Source: Voacanga thouarsii
Lineage: Eukaryota; Streptophyta; Magnoliopsida; Gentianales; Apocynaceae
Reading direction: 5' to 3'
Assembly: GCA_026120185.1 (NCBI GenBank)
Contig: JANUWF010001213.1
Span: 868,001 to 932,000, forward strand
DNA: 64,000 nt
Positions 25,488-36,229 of this stretch are shown piece after piece. Below the pieces are notes generated by a model. The model ran no database searches and was not told the origin of the DNA. It saw only the letters and a list, made by a program, of their open reading frames with translations. Position 1 is the first letter of the stretch; each line of letters opens with the position of its first letter. The position numbers and the translations under genes are program-made.

Positions 25488-26589
25488 TACCTATTTAAAC
25501 AAATTTCAAATACTTAAAGTGAGAGAATATTTTTCAATTAAGTAATTTAAATGGAATGTTTGCACTTTACTTAGTAGTAGCTTTTTTTAGTGATAAAAAC
25601 CCTTAAATAAATGAAGTTTCACAACTCATGCAAAGACAAAGGATATTCCATACTGATATGCAGAAAAGCAAAAAGAAGCATACTACTACAACTTCACCCA
25701 TTCAATTGAATTAGCCACAGATTTTTGTTCTACATGGGTGCCTTATCAAAGAAATTGCATGATTGACAAGAAATAATGCCAGTTACTCGATATATTTTAC
25801 TAATGCACTATCCACTAGCTTATGTTAGAAAAAAAAAAACAAAAGGATACTAAAATTTAGGACCCTTGATCCATAAAAGAATGGTAGTGAAAATTGTAGT
25901 AAAAGAAAAAGGTTTCAAAGCATTAGGTAAAGTAATGAAAAGTCAACAAGTTTAACATTTTAGTCATGACACGTGAGTACCTAACACACATTCCAAAATT
26001 TAGTAGTAGCAGTAAGAATGTAAAGCTATATGTAGGTACATGTTAAATGACTGGCTAATTTTGGGACCAAGCTGCAATCAGAGATAATCACAGATTTAGC
26101 TAGAGCCTGAAAGTTTCATTAAATGATAACAGTTCTCTACTATAAAACTTTGCAACAACACATTAATAAAGAAAAGCTGCAAAATCAACTCTATTTTAGA
26201 ACAAATATATCTTGTACATTCTGTGAACATGCTAAAAGAAACAAAATTCACTGAAATGTATCTTCTCATTTAGACGATTAGATGATTGAAAAAGGAAACA
26301 AAGTAGCCCATATTTGTTAATGTACAAATCTAAAATCCTATTCTATGAAATTAATGATCAAGATAAATTGAAAATTAGATTGAACCATTGCACATGCTTT
26401 AGAAGCATAGGACATAAACGTTAATCAAACTACTACCATGTTAAGAAAAATAAAATAGTAAGTTAAAATTAAAGCTTTGGTTTAGAAGCTTATCCCATAC
26501 ATTCCACACCCCACATAAAAACTATACACAGTCTTTTCCATAAAATCTTCATGATAATAGAAAATAAATTGTACCGTTAAGATACGCGC
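25488..26589. other. upstream region of the PMD gene, no gene seen
   Basis: AT-rich sequence of about 1.1 kb between the PMD start codon and the subterminal repeats of MULE 1. No ORF or RNA gene is recognised. It would be the PMD promoter region. Confidence 0.5.
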
Positions 26590-26765
26590 TCTGCAGATTG
26601 AACACTTGAAGAAGCAAAACGAATGCGATTTGATGTGGGTTTGAACCAACTGAAGAAGTAAGTGAATGTGATCTGGTGTAGGTTTGAACCAATTGAATAA
26701 GCAAATGTGGTGTGCACTGCAGATTGAACAATTGAAGAAGCCATAGAAATGCGATCTGCTGCGGG
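26590..26765. repeat. degenerate tandem repeat near the MULE 1 end
   Basis: Four imperfect units of about 40-47 bp, each containing a version of GATTGAACAATTGAAGAAG or TTTGAACCAACTGAAGAAG followed by an ATGCGATCTG-like box. Units start near 26595, 26640, 26685 and 26720. Subterminal repeats of this kind are common in MULEs. Confidence 0.6.
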
Positions 26766-26999
26766 ATCGGGAAGATTTATGTGAGACGCTGGTTTCATTT
26801 TACAAATGCGACTTGATTTCAGGTCGCATTACTAAAATACGACCATTAACTTTTAATTTTTTTAAAATTCTCCTATTTACATTTTTCCATTCTGCGGAAA
26901 TGCAACCTCACTACAAATGAAAATTCCCATAAAGCTGTCCCACTGTCAGAATTCCAAGGAAAATCGGCACCATTTTCCTGAATTCCCAGACTTTGTGTG

Positions 27000-27617
27000 A
27001 TTTCTTTGGAAGAACACTCGTAGTAAGAACCACACCACCAATGCAATCGGAATCAAAATGGCCCCACCAATTGCAAGAGGTGTAATAAGGGGGCAAATTT
27101 TCGTGAGCAATAAGCTGGAAGAAACTCTCATTAGGAGAGCCTATATCCTCTTTGTATTCGACTTGCGAGCATCCACTTCAACACAAACTTCGGCGACGCT
27201 AGGTCTTGAGAGGTTAATGGTTGCCTCATCAAGCTAGAGAAAAAATGAATAGGGAGTTGTTTGAATGAGACGCATACTAGAATAACCAAGGGCTTAACAG
27301 CTATATGAAAATCTGGCATCCATTTTAACACTCTCATAGGAAAACCTTGTTGTTGCCACAATCCTTTCAACCACAACCGGATATAATCTTCCTTAAGCTC
27401 TGGTCATGTAAGGATGTGCTTGCAAATAAGCCACCTTGTTGATACGTTGGATTTGAAACCCACGGTCAGAAGTTCCCTGCAAAGTGCTTACATTGATGGT
27501 TGGCCATTTGCAAATTTTCCAACAAGAGCAAATTTGATTAGTGAAGTAAGTTATGCAATCGTGTGCAAGTCAAAAAACAAATGCGGGTTCTCCTTTGTAA
27601 AAAGAGATCGTCTTAAC
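27000..27617 (-). pseudogene. LINE-like ORF1: DUF4283 domain and zinc knuckle
   Basis: Middle part of an ORF1-type protein seen in plant LINEs and related genes. Blocks on the minus strand: RLWLKGLWQQQGFPMRVLKW, then CVSFKQLPIHFF (about 27240-27376); in another frame LDEATINLSRPSVAEVCVEV (about 27150-27240); then a CCHC_4-type knuckle ENLPPYYTSCNWWGHFDSDC (about 27030-27090). The first part continues across copia B2 into 34639-34697. Frame changes and stops (for example after KGEPAFVF) show decay. MULE 1 is inserted just after the knuckle. Confidence 0.83.
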
Positions 27618-28141
27618 TGTTGGTAAAATCGAGTAAATTTTTCCCTCTAAAACATATAGTGAAATGAATCGATTCAATAGTTCATAAAAAAAAATTGGAG
27701 GAGACACTGTCTCTCTTAAATTCCAGTCTCCTATTAGAACTTACGTGCATGATATATTATTATAACCTACACCCGTGTATACATAAATAGTACATATATG
27801 TGAATAGTAAAATACACCTAAATGAACCGTATAAAATACTACAAATAAACCCGACAAATAATATTGAATACTATATTATAACTAAAAAGAAACTACAATA
27901 ATACCAATAAATAAATACAGAAATAAAGAAAGAACACACCTGGAATTGATAACGGAGTTCAGCTCAAATTTGCCAAATCTCTGAGCACCAATCAAGTAGC
28001 TGGCTTTTATTTATATGTGGGAAAAGGGATAGTTGTTGTTGGTGTGCTTCCAAAGCCAAACAAAGCCTTATATTTATACGGCACAAATAGTAGGTGAAAG
28101 GCTTAGAAATACAATGTGGGAGATGCAAGGCATTCATAACA
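27618..28141 (-). repeat. 3' LTR of copia B2
   Basis: 524 bp, TGTTGGTAAAATCGAG to GCATTCATAACA. Confidence 0.92.
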
Positions 28142-28289
28142 AATTTCCACCTTAACTTGCATCCCAAACTCAATTTCTAGTCTCACCAAATACACAAATC
28201 TTCTCAATCAAACAAAAAAATTAAAAAAAAAAAAAAGGTCCTCGAAGTGCTTCCAAATTTGCACCATCAGGCGCCAACTCAAAAGTGCA

Positions 28290-29660
28290 AGATATTGACC
28301 AAGTCTAAACAATGTTAATACTTGGCTCTTGTAACCACCTTAGTCAGCATATCTGCAGGATTCTCCGTAGTCCAAATCTTTTGGAGAAGTATCTCCTTTT
28401 CCTCGAGAATTTCCCGCATAAAGTGATAGCAAACGTCAATGTGCTTCATTCTTGCATGAAAGACTTGATTCTTTGCTAAGTGTATCTGACTGCCAGAATG
28501 TATCTCAAGATGTTTCTGACCAACTCCCAAGTCTTTAAGCAATCCTTGTAGCCAAATTGCCTCCTTTACAGCTTTTGTAATCGACATATACTTTGCCTCT
28601 ATTGTAGATAAAGCCACCGTTGATTGCAAAGTAGACTTCCAACTAACTGGTGCCTTGGCGAAAGTGAACAAATAGCCAGTTGTACAACGTCGCTTATCCA
28701 AGTCACCTGCATAGTCAGAATAACAATATCCAACTACGTGTTGACCAAGTGATTCATCCTGCTCAAACTCTAAACTAACATTTACAGTATCTTGAATATA
28801 CCGTAGAATCCATTTCACAGCTTGCCAATGACCCTTGCCTAGATGATGCATATACCTACTCACAACACTAACAACTTGTGAAATATTAGGTATCGTACAC
28901 ACCATTGCATACATCAAGCTTCCAACTACATTTGCATACGGGACTTTAGCCATGTACACCTGTTCTTCATTCGTCTTTAGAGATAACCAACTACTGAGTT
29001 TCAAATGAGGAGCAAGCGGGGTACTTATAGGTTTTGAATTTTCATTCATACCAAAACGTTATAGGACATTCTTCAAATACTGTTTCTGTGTCAACCAAAG
29101 CTTACCTCTCTTTCTATCCCCGTTTATCTCCATGCTGAGAATCTTCTTGACTTCTCCCAAATCCTTTATCTTGAACTTTTTACTAAACTGAGCCTTCAGT
29201 CTATCAATCTCAGCTTGGCTCTTTGCTGCTATCAGTATATCATCAACGCACAAGAGTAAGGAGATATAGGACCCATCTCGAAGTTTATGCAAATATACAC
29301 AATGATCATATTTTCTTCTTGTGTGCCTCTGACCCGTCATAAACTTGTCAAATCATTTGTACCGCTGCCTCGGTGATTGCTTTAATCCGTACAACGATTT
29401 TTTCAGCTTGCAAACCCAATTTTCTTTATCAGCAACCTTGAACCCTTCTGGCTGAGTCCTATAGATTTCCTCCTTCAAGTCACCGTGTAGGAACACAGTC
29501 TTCACATCTAGTTGAGCTAGCTCCGAATTCAACTGTACTACCAAGGCCAACAAAATTCTAATAGAAGAATGTTTAACAACTGGAGAAAATACCTCATCAT
29601 AATCAATTTCTTTCTTCTGAGCATAACCTTTAACCACTAATCTTGCCTTGTAGCAAACAT
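28290..29660 (-). pseudogene. copia B2 reverse transcriptase and RNase H
   Basis: RT N-terminal block GYAQKKEIDYDEVFSPVVKH (29353-29637); catalytic block LLLCVDDILIAAKSQAEIDR (29059-29340), where the usual YVDD has become CVDD; then a long open stretch of 244 codons (28315-29049) covering the RT connection and RNase H, with SDYAGDLDKRRCTTGY, SWKSTLQSTVALSTIEAKYM and the C-terminal NPADMLTK. Frameshifts separate the blocks and the tyrosine of the active-site tetrad is lost, so it is inactive. Confidence 0.9.
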
Positions 29661-30400
29661 ATCCTTATTAGGAAATCCTTTTTTCTTTGCAAATACTCAC
29701 TTGCATCCAATTGCCTTATTGTCCTTTGGTAGTTGGGTCAGCTTCCATGTCTTATTTTTCTATAGAGATTGTATTTCTTCTTCCATTGCACCTTTCCATC
29801 TACCATTTTCTGGGTTTCGGACAGCTTTTGGAAAGGTGAATGGAACATTATCAACAACTGGAAGTGCATAAGCCGCGATGTCAGTAAAACGAGCAGGTTT
29901 ATGGATTTCTCGTCTTGTTCTTCTAGTAGCAATTGACTCTGATTGATGTAGGGGTTCTTGGGTTGGAACCTCTTCCGTATCTGACTCTTCTTCTATCATA
30001 AGAGAGTCACTAGTGATACCTTTTGCTGGGGTCACCACCGTCTGTTCAAACTCTACCTGCTTCGACTCACACTCCACCTGCTACAGAGTACTATCAGTCC
30101 CTTTTGGATTTACAGTTTTCAATATCGCAGATTCATCAAAGGTAACATCCCTGCTGATAATTGTCTTCTTTACCTCTAGACACCACAAACGGTATCCCTT
30201 AACTCCGGCATTGAAGCCCATAAAGATACCATTCTTTGCTCGTGGATCCAACTTTGATTCATTTCACATGATAATATGCAGTAGAACCAAAAATATGCAA
30301 AGAATCATAATATGTTGCAGGTTTTTCGAATCATACCTCTAAAGGAGTCTTGCCTTCCAATGCAGACACCGGCAAGTGGTTGATGAGATGTTGATCGTAT
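29661..30400 (-). pseudogene. copia B2 integrase, C-terminal part and linker
   Basis: Contains the acidic linker (SLMIEEESDTEEVP, 29760-30077) and RRTRREIHKPARF, followed leftwards by the start of the RT. At the high end is the HLINHLPVSALEGKTPLEVW-type block (about 30330-30395), cut by the solo LTR at 30401. It is broken by stops. Confidence 0.83.
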
Positions 30401-32135
30401 TGTTGGGTATCTCAGGCTCGTATCCCATACGGCACAACGAAAAATCAAACGAAATACCCTCTCAGGACCCGTCTATGTGTGGAAAACAAGACATAAAGAG
30501 AGTAAAAGTAACAGCTTTTTACCTTTGGATGATCGTGCGAAGAACAAAATTTTCTTCGTTAAGTTGAGGTGCGATCTAGCAATCCTTGTGATCAACCTCC
30601 ACGTGAGTTGAACGTCAAACCGTTATAATCACAGTGTGTGATTATCTCTAACAGTAATCCACACAGAGGTATACTCAAGTACCAAAATTTCTGTGCCAGC
30701 AAAAATTAATGGCGGCTAGGGTTTTTCTTTCAAGAATAAAATCGAGAAAGAGAGAACAAAGGAGAGAGAATCATGTGTTGTTCAGCTATTTTTGGCTGGA
30801 TTTTGGGTGACTCAACATCAGCTAGGGTTTTCGGTTATATCATACATATATACCTAAAACCCTGCTAAAATTGAGAATTCTAATCCTATTAGAATTCTCT
30901 AATTGTAATTGGAAACATCAAGTTTTCATAATTACAACTTAGACCACATATTATAATTAATTATAATTTGTCCACAACAACTTCTCTTTCTCTCAATTAA
31001 CCCCACAATGTTATCAAATAACATCTTGAGTATATAATCCTCTATTGTGTGTGACCTATTAGGTTTCCCAGTCAATTGGTAGAGAACATGAATTAATCCA
31101 AAGGTCTTTGAGATTAATAATCCATAATTAATTAGAATTAATCCTATTAAGTCTAATCAGGATTGGTTTATTAATTCATCAATTAATAAACCCATATTCC
31201 CAGATCATGAGCGGTATCTAGCAACACATCATGACCACCCAAGAATCCAGGAAGTCAAGTGGCTTGACATGAACCCTTCAATAACAAACTTCAGTGCAAT
31301 TAACTCCTTTCACCATATAATATCTCATTCGGTTTGGAGTACGGAATTAGTGCCAACTCCCTCCAGAATTAATTCTGGCCCGAATACAATAGTACCTGTA
31401 CCAGGAACCTACTACTCTAGATGTGTATCAATTAGAACTGTTTTCAATACACAATCGTCTTGGCTAAGGACTTTCGAGTAGTAATTCCTACAAGTGGCCG
31501 TGAGATATTCGCCCCTACCATTAGGAGCGGTGAATCCTTTATTGACCCTCTCAACTACTTTCGTTTACCTCACAATGTACCCAATATCCATCCCATAGGC
31601 GGCTCTCGATCGAACTCCAGATATTGGAATTAAAGTACAAAGCTCAGCAAACAAAGTACCTTGGAGATCTCAAGTCTAAGGATACTTGCACGTTTGCTAT
31701 GTTGAGATTATATCACTGGCACTAAATAGTTATCCATATGATTATCTCAAAGCTAGGTCACCCAATGAACTTGTTCCATTAACAAGCATCCATGTGTTAA
31801 TTTTGAGTATCTCAATACTCACGGTTATGAGAACCACTGCCTGATCAAATCAGGAAGTCTAACACATGCTAGTCTTAACGTATTAATGATGTCCTATCTC
31901 ATTAATAATATGACTAGTGACTATTTAAGTACTAACACCATCCAGTGTAGTAGGAATCTCATATTATGATCTCTATCATAATTTTCTTAACACAGTGTTG
32001 TACTAGGGACTTTATCGAACAGTTATATTACTTAAAGTAAATAAAAGAAATTGTAAGATAAATAATGCTTTTTATTAAAATAAAATGTGTCATATACAAT
32101 ATACAAGTGATTGCCTCTATGGCACAACACTAACA
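30401..32135 (-). mobile_element. solo LTR of 1735 bp in the copia B2 integrase
   Basis: Starts TGTTGGGTATC and ends CACTAACA, flanked by the perfect 5-bp TSD CGTAT (30396-30400 and 32136-32140). Copia B1 shows the uninterrupted site. No polyprotein, primer-binding site or second LTR is present. On the minus strand it begins TGTTAGTGTTGTGCCATAG, and a TTTTATTAAAATAAAATG stretch follows about 40-70 bp in; minus orientation is inferred from general LTR style. The family is not recognised. The ORF at 31269-31481 is probably chance. Confidence 0.82.
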
Positions 32136-33231
32136 CGTATGTCATAGCCTCAGTCCAAAATTGTCTACCCAACCCAGCATTAGACAGCATACAACGAACA
32201 TTCTCCACAAGCGTCTTGTTCATGTGCTCCGATACCCCATTCTGGTGTGGTGTTTTCCTAACTGTGAAGTGTCGAACTATGCCACACTCTTGGCATACCT
32301 CCAGGAAAGGATCACTCTTGTATTCCCCACCATTGTCTGTTTGGAGAACTTTGATCTTCCTTCCTGTCTGGTTTTCAACTTAAGCCTTCTACTTAAGGAA
32401 AACTCCAAGCACATCATTCTTGTTCTTCATAGTAAACACCCACATTCTTCTGAAAAAATCATCAACAAAGGTGACAAAATAATGCTTACCTCCAAGAGAC
32501 AAGGTCTTGGTAGGTCCCCACACATCTAAGTGCACATAATCCAAAATACCCTTGGAATTGTGGATAGTAGTGCCAAACTTCACTCGTCGTTGTTTTCCCA
32601 GCACACAATGCTCTCAAAATTCTAATTTGCAAGTCTTCGTACCTTTCAATAATCCTTGCTTGGCAAGAATTTGCAAGGATTTTTCACCAACATGTCCCAA
32701 ACGCATATGCCATAACTTTGTTGCCTCTGCATCCTTCTTACTACTAGAAGTTGCAGTTGCCACTGTCCCAATCAGTGTACGTCTTTGGTAGTAATACATA
32801 TTGTTCTTCCTTACGCCTTTCAGCATCATAAGTGCTCCAGAAGTAGCTTTAAGAATTCCATCTCGCAATGTTACAATTAGGCCTTGTGATTCTAAGGCCT
32901 CGAAAGAGATGAGATTCTTCTTCAGCTTTGGCATGTACCACACCTCCTTTAAAATTCTGGTAGATCCATCATGATTTTGCAGCTTGATTGAACTTATCCC
33001 AACTGTTTTACATGAATTATCATTACCCATGTAAACAACCCCGCCATTAAGTTTCTCGAAATCAAAGAACCACTCCTGAATGTGAGACATGTGATATATG
33101 CAACCTAAATCCAAAATCCATTCATCTTGATGTGATGTTGATAGTGAAACCACCAAAGAGATATCTGATTCTGCATCACTTTTGCATTCGGCAATATTTG
33201 CATCTTGCGGAGCCTTCCCTTTATTCTTCAA
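32136..33231 (-). pseudogene. copia B2 integrase core and protease
   Basis: Protease and pre-integrase segment as one open stretch (32614-33231): the active site reads WILDLGCIYHM, so the catalytic triplet is DLG rather than DSG (Ser to Leu). Then LWHMRLGHVGEKSLQILAKQ. The integrase core has KHYFVTFVDDFFRRMW (32389-32604). The NGVSEHMNKTLVENVRCMLS block is cut at 32136-32223 by the solo LTR. A frameshift lies near 32605. Confidence 0.88.
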
Positions 33232-33234
33232 CTT

Positions 33235-34030
33235 TGGATAGTCCTTCTTCCAGTGCCCTTTCTCATGATAGAAAGCACACTCATCTTTGGCAACTCAACT
33301 TCTTGATATTGGATCTTCTTCTTCTTCCCTTTGATTGGCTTTGCTGAAGACCTCTTGCCACCAATGCTTTATCTGCTGTAGTTGTTTTGTTTTTCATTTT
33401 ATCCTGCTTTCTCAATTCATGACTATACAAAGCAGAACATACAGGATCTAAAGATATATTCTCCTTCCCGTGAAGTAACGTAATCTCCAAATGTTCAAAT
33501 TCATCAGGAAGAGATGATAACAACATCAAAGCCAAATCTTCATCTTCAAATTTCACATCTAAATTTAGCAGGTCTGCTACTAATTGATTAAATATAGTGA
33601 TGTGTTCATTTATAGAAGTATATGGTCGGTAGTCAAATCGAAACAACCTTTTCTTCATAAGGAGCTTATTCTAACCACTCTTTTTCAGAAATTTTCCCTC
33701 TAATGCCATCCACAATTTATATGCAGAAGTCTTGTTCTTGAAAGCATACTTCTACTCTCTGTATAGGAATGGTCGAATGGTTCCGCACGCCAGCCGATTT
33801 ATGATACTCCAATCCTTATCTTCCATGTCTTCTGGTTTCTTTTCTTCAATGGCTATGTCAAGACCCTGCTGGAAAAGAGAGTCCAGGACCTTTCCTTGCC
33901 ACATGCCAAAATGGCCAAAACCGTCAAATATCTCCACTGCTAATTTCAAACTTGACATCGGAATCCACGACCATGAGGACAAGGACGTAGATGTCCCTGA
34001 AGTAATCTTCATTGTTTCTTAATCATTCGA
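33235..34030 (-). pseudogene. copia B2 gag and zinc knuckle
   Basis: Gag start MASND (followed by a stop where B1 has Q) and ETMKITSG; FDGFGHFGMWQGKVLDSLFQ (33752-34012), and the UBN2-like region YTSINEHITIFNQLVADLLN to SALYSHELRKQ (33281-33658). The knuckle at about 33245-33290 reads CAFYHEKGHWKKDYPK: both the second and last cysteines are tyrosine. Stops lie between the blocks. Confidence 0.87.
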
Positions 34031-34101
34031 TGCCATCACAGACTCAAAATAATAGTCTTCAATATAACAAGATTATAAACAAACCAAGGATGAACCTTCG
34101 G

Positions 34102-34113
34102 CTCTAATACCAC
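34102..34113 (-). other. primer-binding site of copia B2
   Basis: The minus strand reads TGGTATTAGAGC next to the 5' LTR. This is the complement of the 3' end of initiator tRNA-Met with one change (family consensus TGGTATCAGAGC). Confidence 0.75.
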
Positions 34114-34114
34114 T

Positions 34115-34638
34115 TGTTGGGAAAACCGTGTAAATTTTTCCGTCTAAAACAATTAGTGAAATGAACCGATGCAGTAGTTCATAAGAAAAAAACTGGAGGA
34201 GACATTATCTCTCTTAAATTCCAATCTCCAATTAGAACTTGCATACATGATATATTATTACAACCTACACTCGTGTATACATAAATAGTATATACACGTG
34301 AATAGTAAAATACACCCAAATAAACCGTACAAAACATTACAAACAAAGCCGGCAAATAATATTGAATATTATATTACAATTGAAAAGAAACTACAATAAT
34401 ACTAATAAATAAATGCAGAAATAAAAAAAGAACACACCTGGAATTGATAACGGAGTTCGACCCAAATTTGCCTAAACTCCGACACCACTCAAGCAGCCTG
34501 CTTTTATTTCTATGTGGGAGAAGAGATAGTTGTTGTTAGTGTATTTCTAAAGCCAAACAAAGCCTTATATTTATAAGGCACAAATAGTAGGTGAAAGGCT
34601 TAGAAATTCGATGTGGGAGATGCAAGGCATTCATAACA
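34115..34638 (-). repeat. 5' LTR of copia B2
   Basis: 524 bp, TGTTGGGAAAACCGTG to GCATTCATAACA, followed by the TTAAC TSD. Confidence 0.92.
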
Positions 34639-34697
34639 TTAACCGTGGAAGACGATGAAGATCCTTGAAAGGGAGAGGCAAAGGATTTCTTCCCCAT
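34639..34697 (-). pseudogene. LINE-like ORF1, N-terminal fragment
   Basis: The ATG at 34697 starts MGKKSFASPFQGSSSSSTVK. With copia B2 and one TTAAC removed, the frame runs on into KTISFYKGEPAF at 27617 and below. This is the usual spacing between start codon and DUF4283 domain in such ORF1 proteins. Confidence 0.7.
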
Positions 34698-35087
34698 CTA
34701 GAATGAGAAGTATTAGGAAGTCGAGAAGGGGTTGAGAAATTTGAAATTTTGAAATTTTAAAAAACGTATCCAATGGGGGGAGAGAAGAGAGAGTTCTGAT
34801 CTAATTCTATATCCTCATCTATATTGCTAATCCTTCAAAGTTCAGTGTTCAGGTCTGAGTGTTTAGGCTTCAATGCAAATTAGGCAGTGGATAATATGGT
34901 CGTTTGAATTGAAATTACTCTAACAATATTGCCCGTCATTTAATTTGAGACAGATAGAAGGAGAATAGTGCCTTTTGATTCTTCGTCTCTTCTTACTGCC
35001 CTGCTTTTGAAAGGTCCCCAGGCTAAGATGATATCCCTAATGAATTGCACTAATTAGAACAAACATATTAAAAATGCTATACGTGTG
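34698..35087. other. no gene seen; probable 5' flank of the LINE-like ORF1
   Basis: Purine-rich and AT-rich sequence upstream (on the minus strand) of the ORF1 start codon. No domain or RNA gene is recognised. Confidence 0.4.
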
Positions 35088-35568
35088 CATCCCATCCAAG
35101 CACTCTGCCATCCCAACAAATGATAAAAGAAAAGTAACCTAAATTTGGAACATGTGAAGTTCCCAAATTTGTATATATATTTATCTAAATATAACTTTTA
35201 AGAATATGATAGTAATTAATTTGATAAAAATCATGAGTTTTGACAATGAAGCACTAAGTTCTGTAGAAATTTATCATGATTGTATACTAAAATTTGTCAC
35301 TTACTTTTTATCTTTAAAACCTACAACTTTGTCAAATTAGCACCTATCACGATATTTATAAAAATGACCATGCTTTTATATCCCTTCTTTCTTCAAACTT
35401 ATCATTTTTACTAAATTAGTAACCTTCAACTAATTGACAAAATAGTAACTAGTATATCACAACCTTCCTCTTCGGCAGCGTAGCTAGCATTCCCTCCCCC
35501 ACAATCTTGATGCTTTGATAGCAAGTTCGATCAGTGACCGCATGTGAAGGGTATCAAGCTTTCGACTG
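35088..35568 (-). pseudogene. stray copy of FAD synthetase exon 3, interrupted
   Basis: 35088-35130 and 35503-35568 together match exon 3 of the FAD synthetase gene (55993-56128) on the same strand: CCATCCAAGCACT-CTGCCAT and CAACAAATGATAAAAGA on one side; CTTGATGCTT-GAT-GCAAGTTC and AAGGG-ATCAA-CTTTC on the other. About 370 bp of unrelated AT-rich sequence separates the halves. Similarity seems to run a little into the upstream intron, so this is more likely a DNA-level duplicate than a processed copy. Confidence 0.72.
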
Positions 35569-36229
35569 GATAAAATAAAAACTCAGTAAATCAAATATTA
35601 GATAGTTTAATTTGGTACATGAAATCCATAACTTTATAAAAAATACAAATTGTCATGTAAATAAAAAAGAATGATACTGTGAAATAATAGCTAATCAAGA
35701 AAAATATTCTCTCTCTGAAAGGCAAATATTAATTTTGATAGAGATCGGACCGGCAATAGCAGGAAAAATACGTGAAAGAAAAAGGTCATGTAAGTGCAAA
35801 TATATAGCAGAGGAACCTAATAAATTAAAACGTAGAGTGCAAGAAAATTGTGAAATTTTAAACTCATCCCTTCATATTTGTAGAATATATTATTCAACTA
35901 CGTACTATGTCATTATTAGGGTAAATGAGATTTTGATTCTAATGATACAATCAATTCTGATATATTTATTTATCTCTTAGTTTTTGTGTACTTCTTGGCT
36001 GTAATATTTGGATGTGTTTATCTGTTTCTTACCTCTGTAATGTGCTCCGATAATCCTTAAAAAAAGGGATAAAATCGAAAGATGGTAGTCATCAACCATT
36101 CTCCTGAACATTTTCTGGGAAATTAAGAGGGGGAAAACAAATACGCCTTGGGACAAAAGGAGTACTATATTAATAGTGTAACCAATCTTTCTGCACATCT
36201 CATGGATGGAAATGCAGTATCCACAAGGT
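35569..36229. other. no gene seen
   Basis: AT-rich spacer between the exon copy and the DC1 locus. Its short ORFs have no recognisable content. Confidence 0.4.

Larger units (their letters stand above)
19296..26989 (-). mobile_element. Mutator-like element (MULE 1) carrying transposase and PMD genes
   Basis: Both ends carry imperfect terminal inverted repeats of about 100 bp or more (19296-19395 and 26885-26989 reversed), sharing GGGAATT, the GAAAA-TG-TGCC block, and TTTGTAGTGAGGT-GCATT. The direct repeat ACTTTGTGTG flanks it (19287-19296 and 26990-26999), matching the 9 to 10 bp TSD of the Mutator superfamily. Inside on the minus strand are a PMD gene (22022-25487) and then a transposase gene (19800-21822). 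A CACTA element interrupts the PMD gene. Its subterminal parts carry repeated GGTCGCATT / AATGCGACC motifs, shared with the MULEs at 47070 and 49735. Confidence 0.9.
27618..34638 (-). mobile_element. Ty1/copia element B2 (Tork/Tnt1-like), complete but decayed
   Basis: LTRs of 524 bp at both ends, with a perfect 5-bp TSD, TTAAC (27613-27617 and 34639-34643). The tRNA-Met-like primer-binding site is at 34102-34113 and the polypurine tract at 28142-28155. Minus-strand gag, knuckle, protease, integrase, RT and RNase H are recognisable. A 1735-bp solo LTR (30401-32135) sits in the integrase. By eye the two LTRs differ at many positions, so the insertion is old. It sits in the N-terminal part of the LINE-like ORF1, 54 bp from its start codon. 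Same family as B1. Confidence 0.95.
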
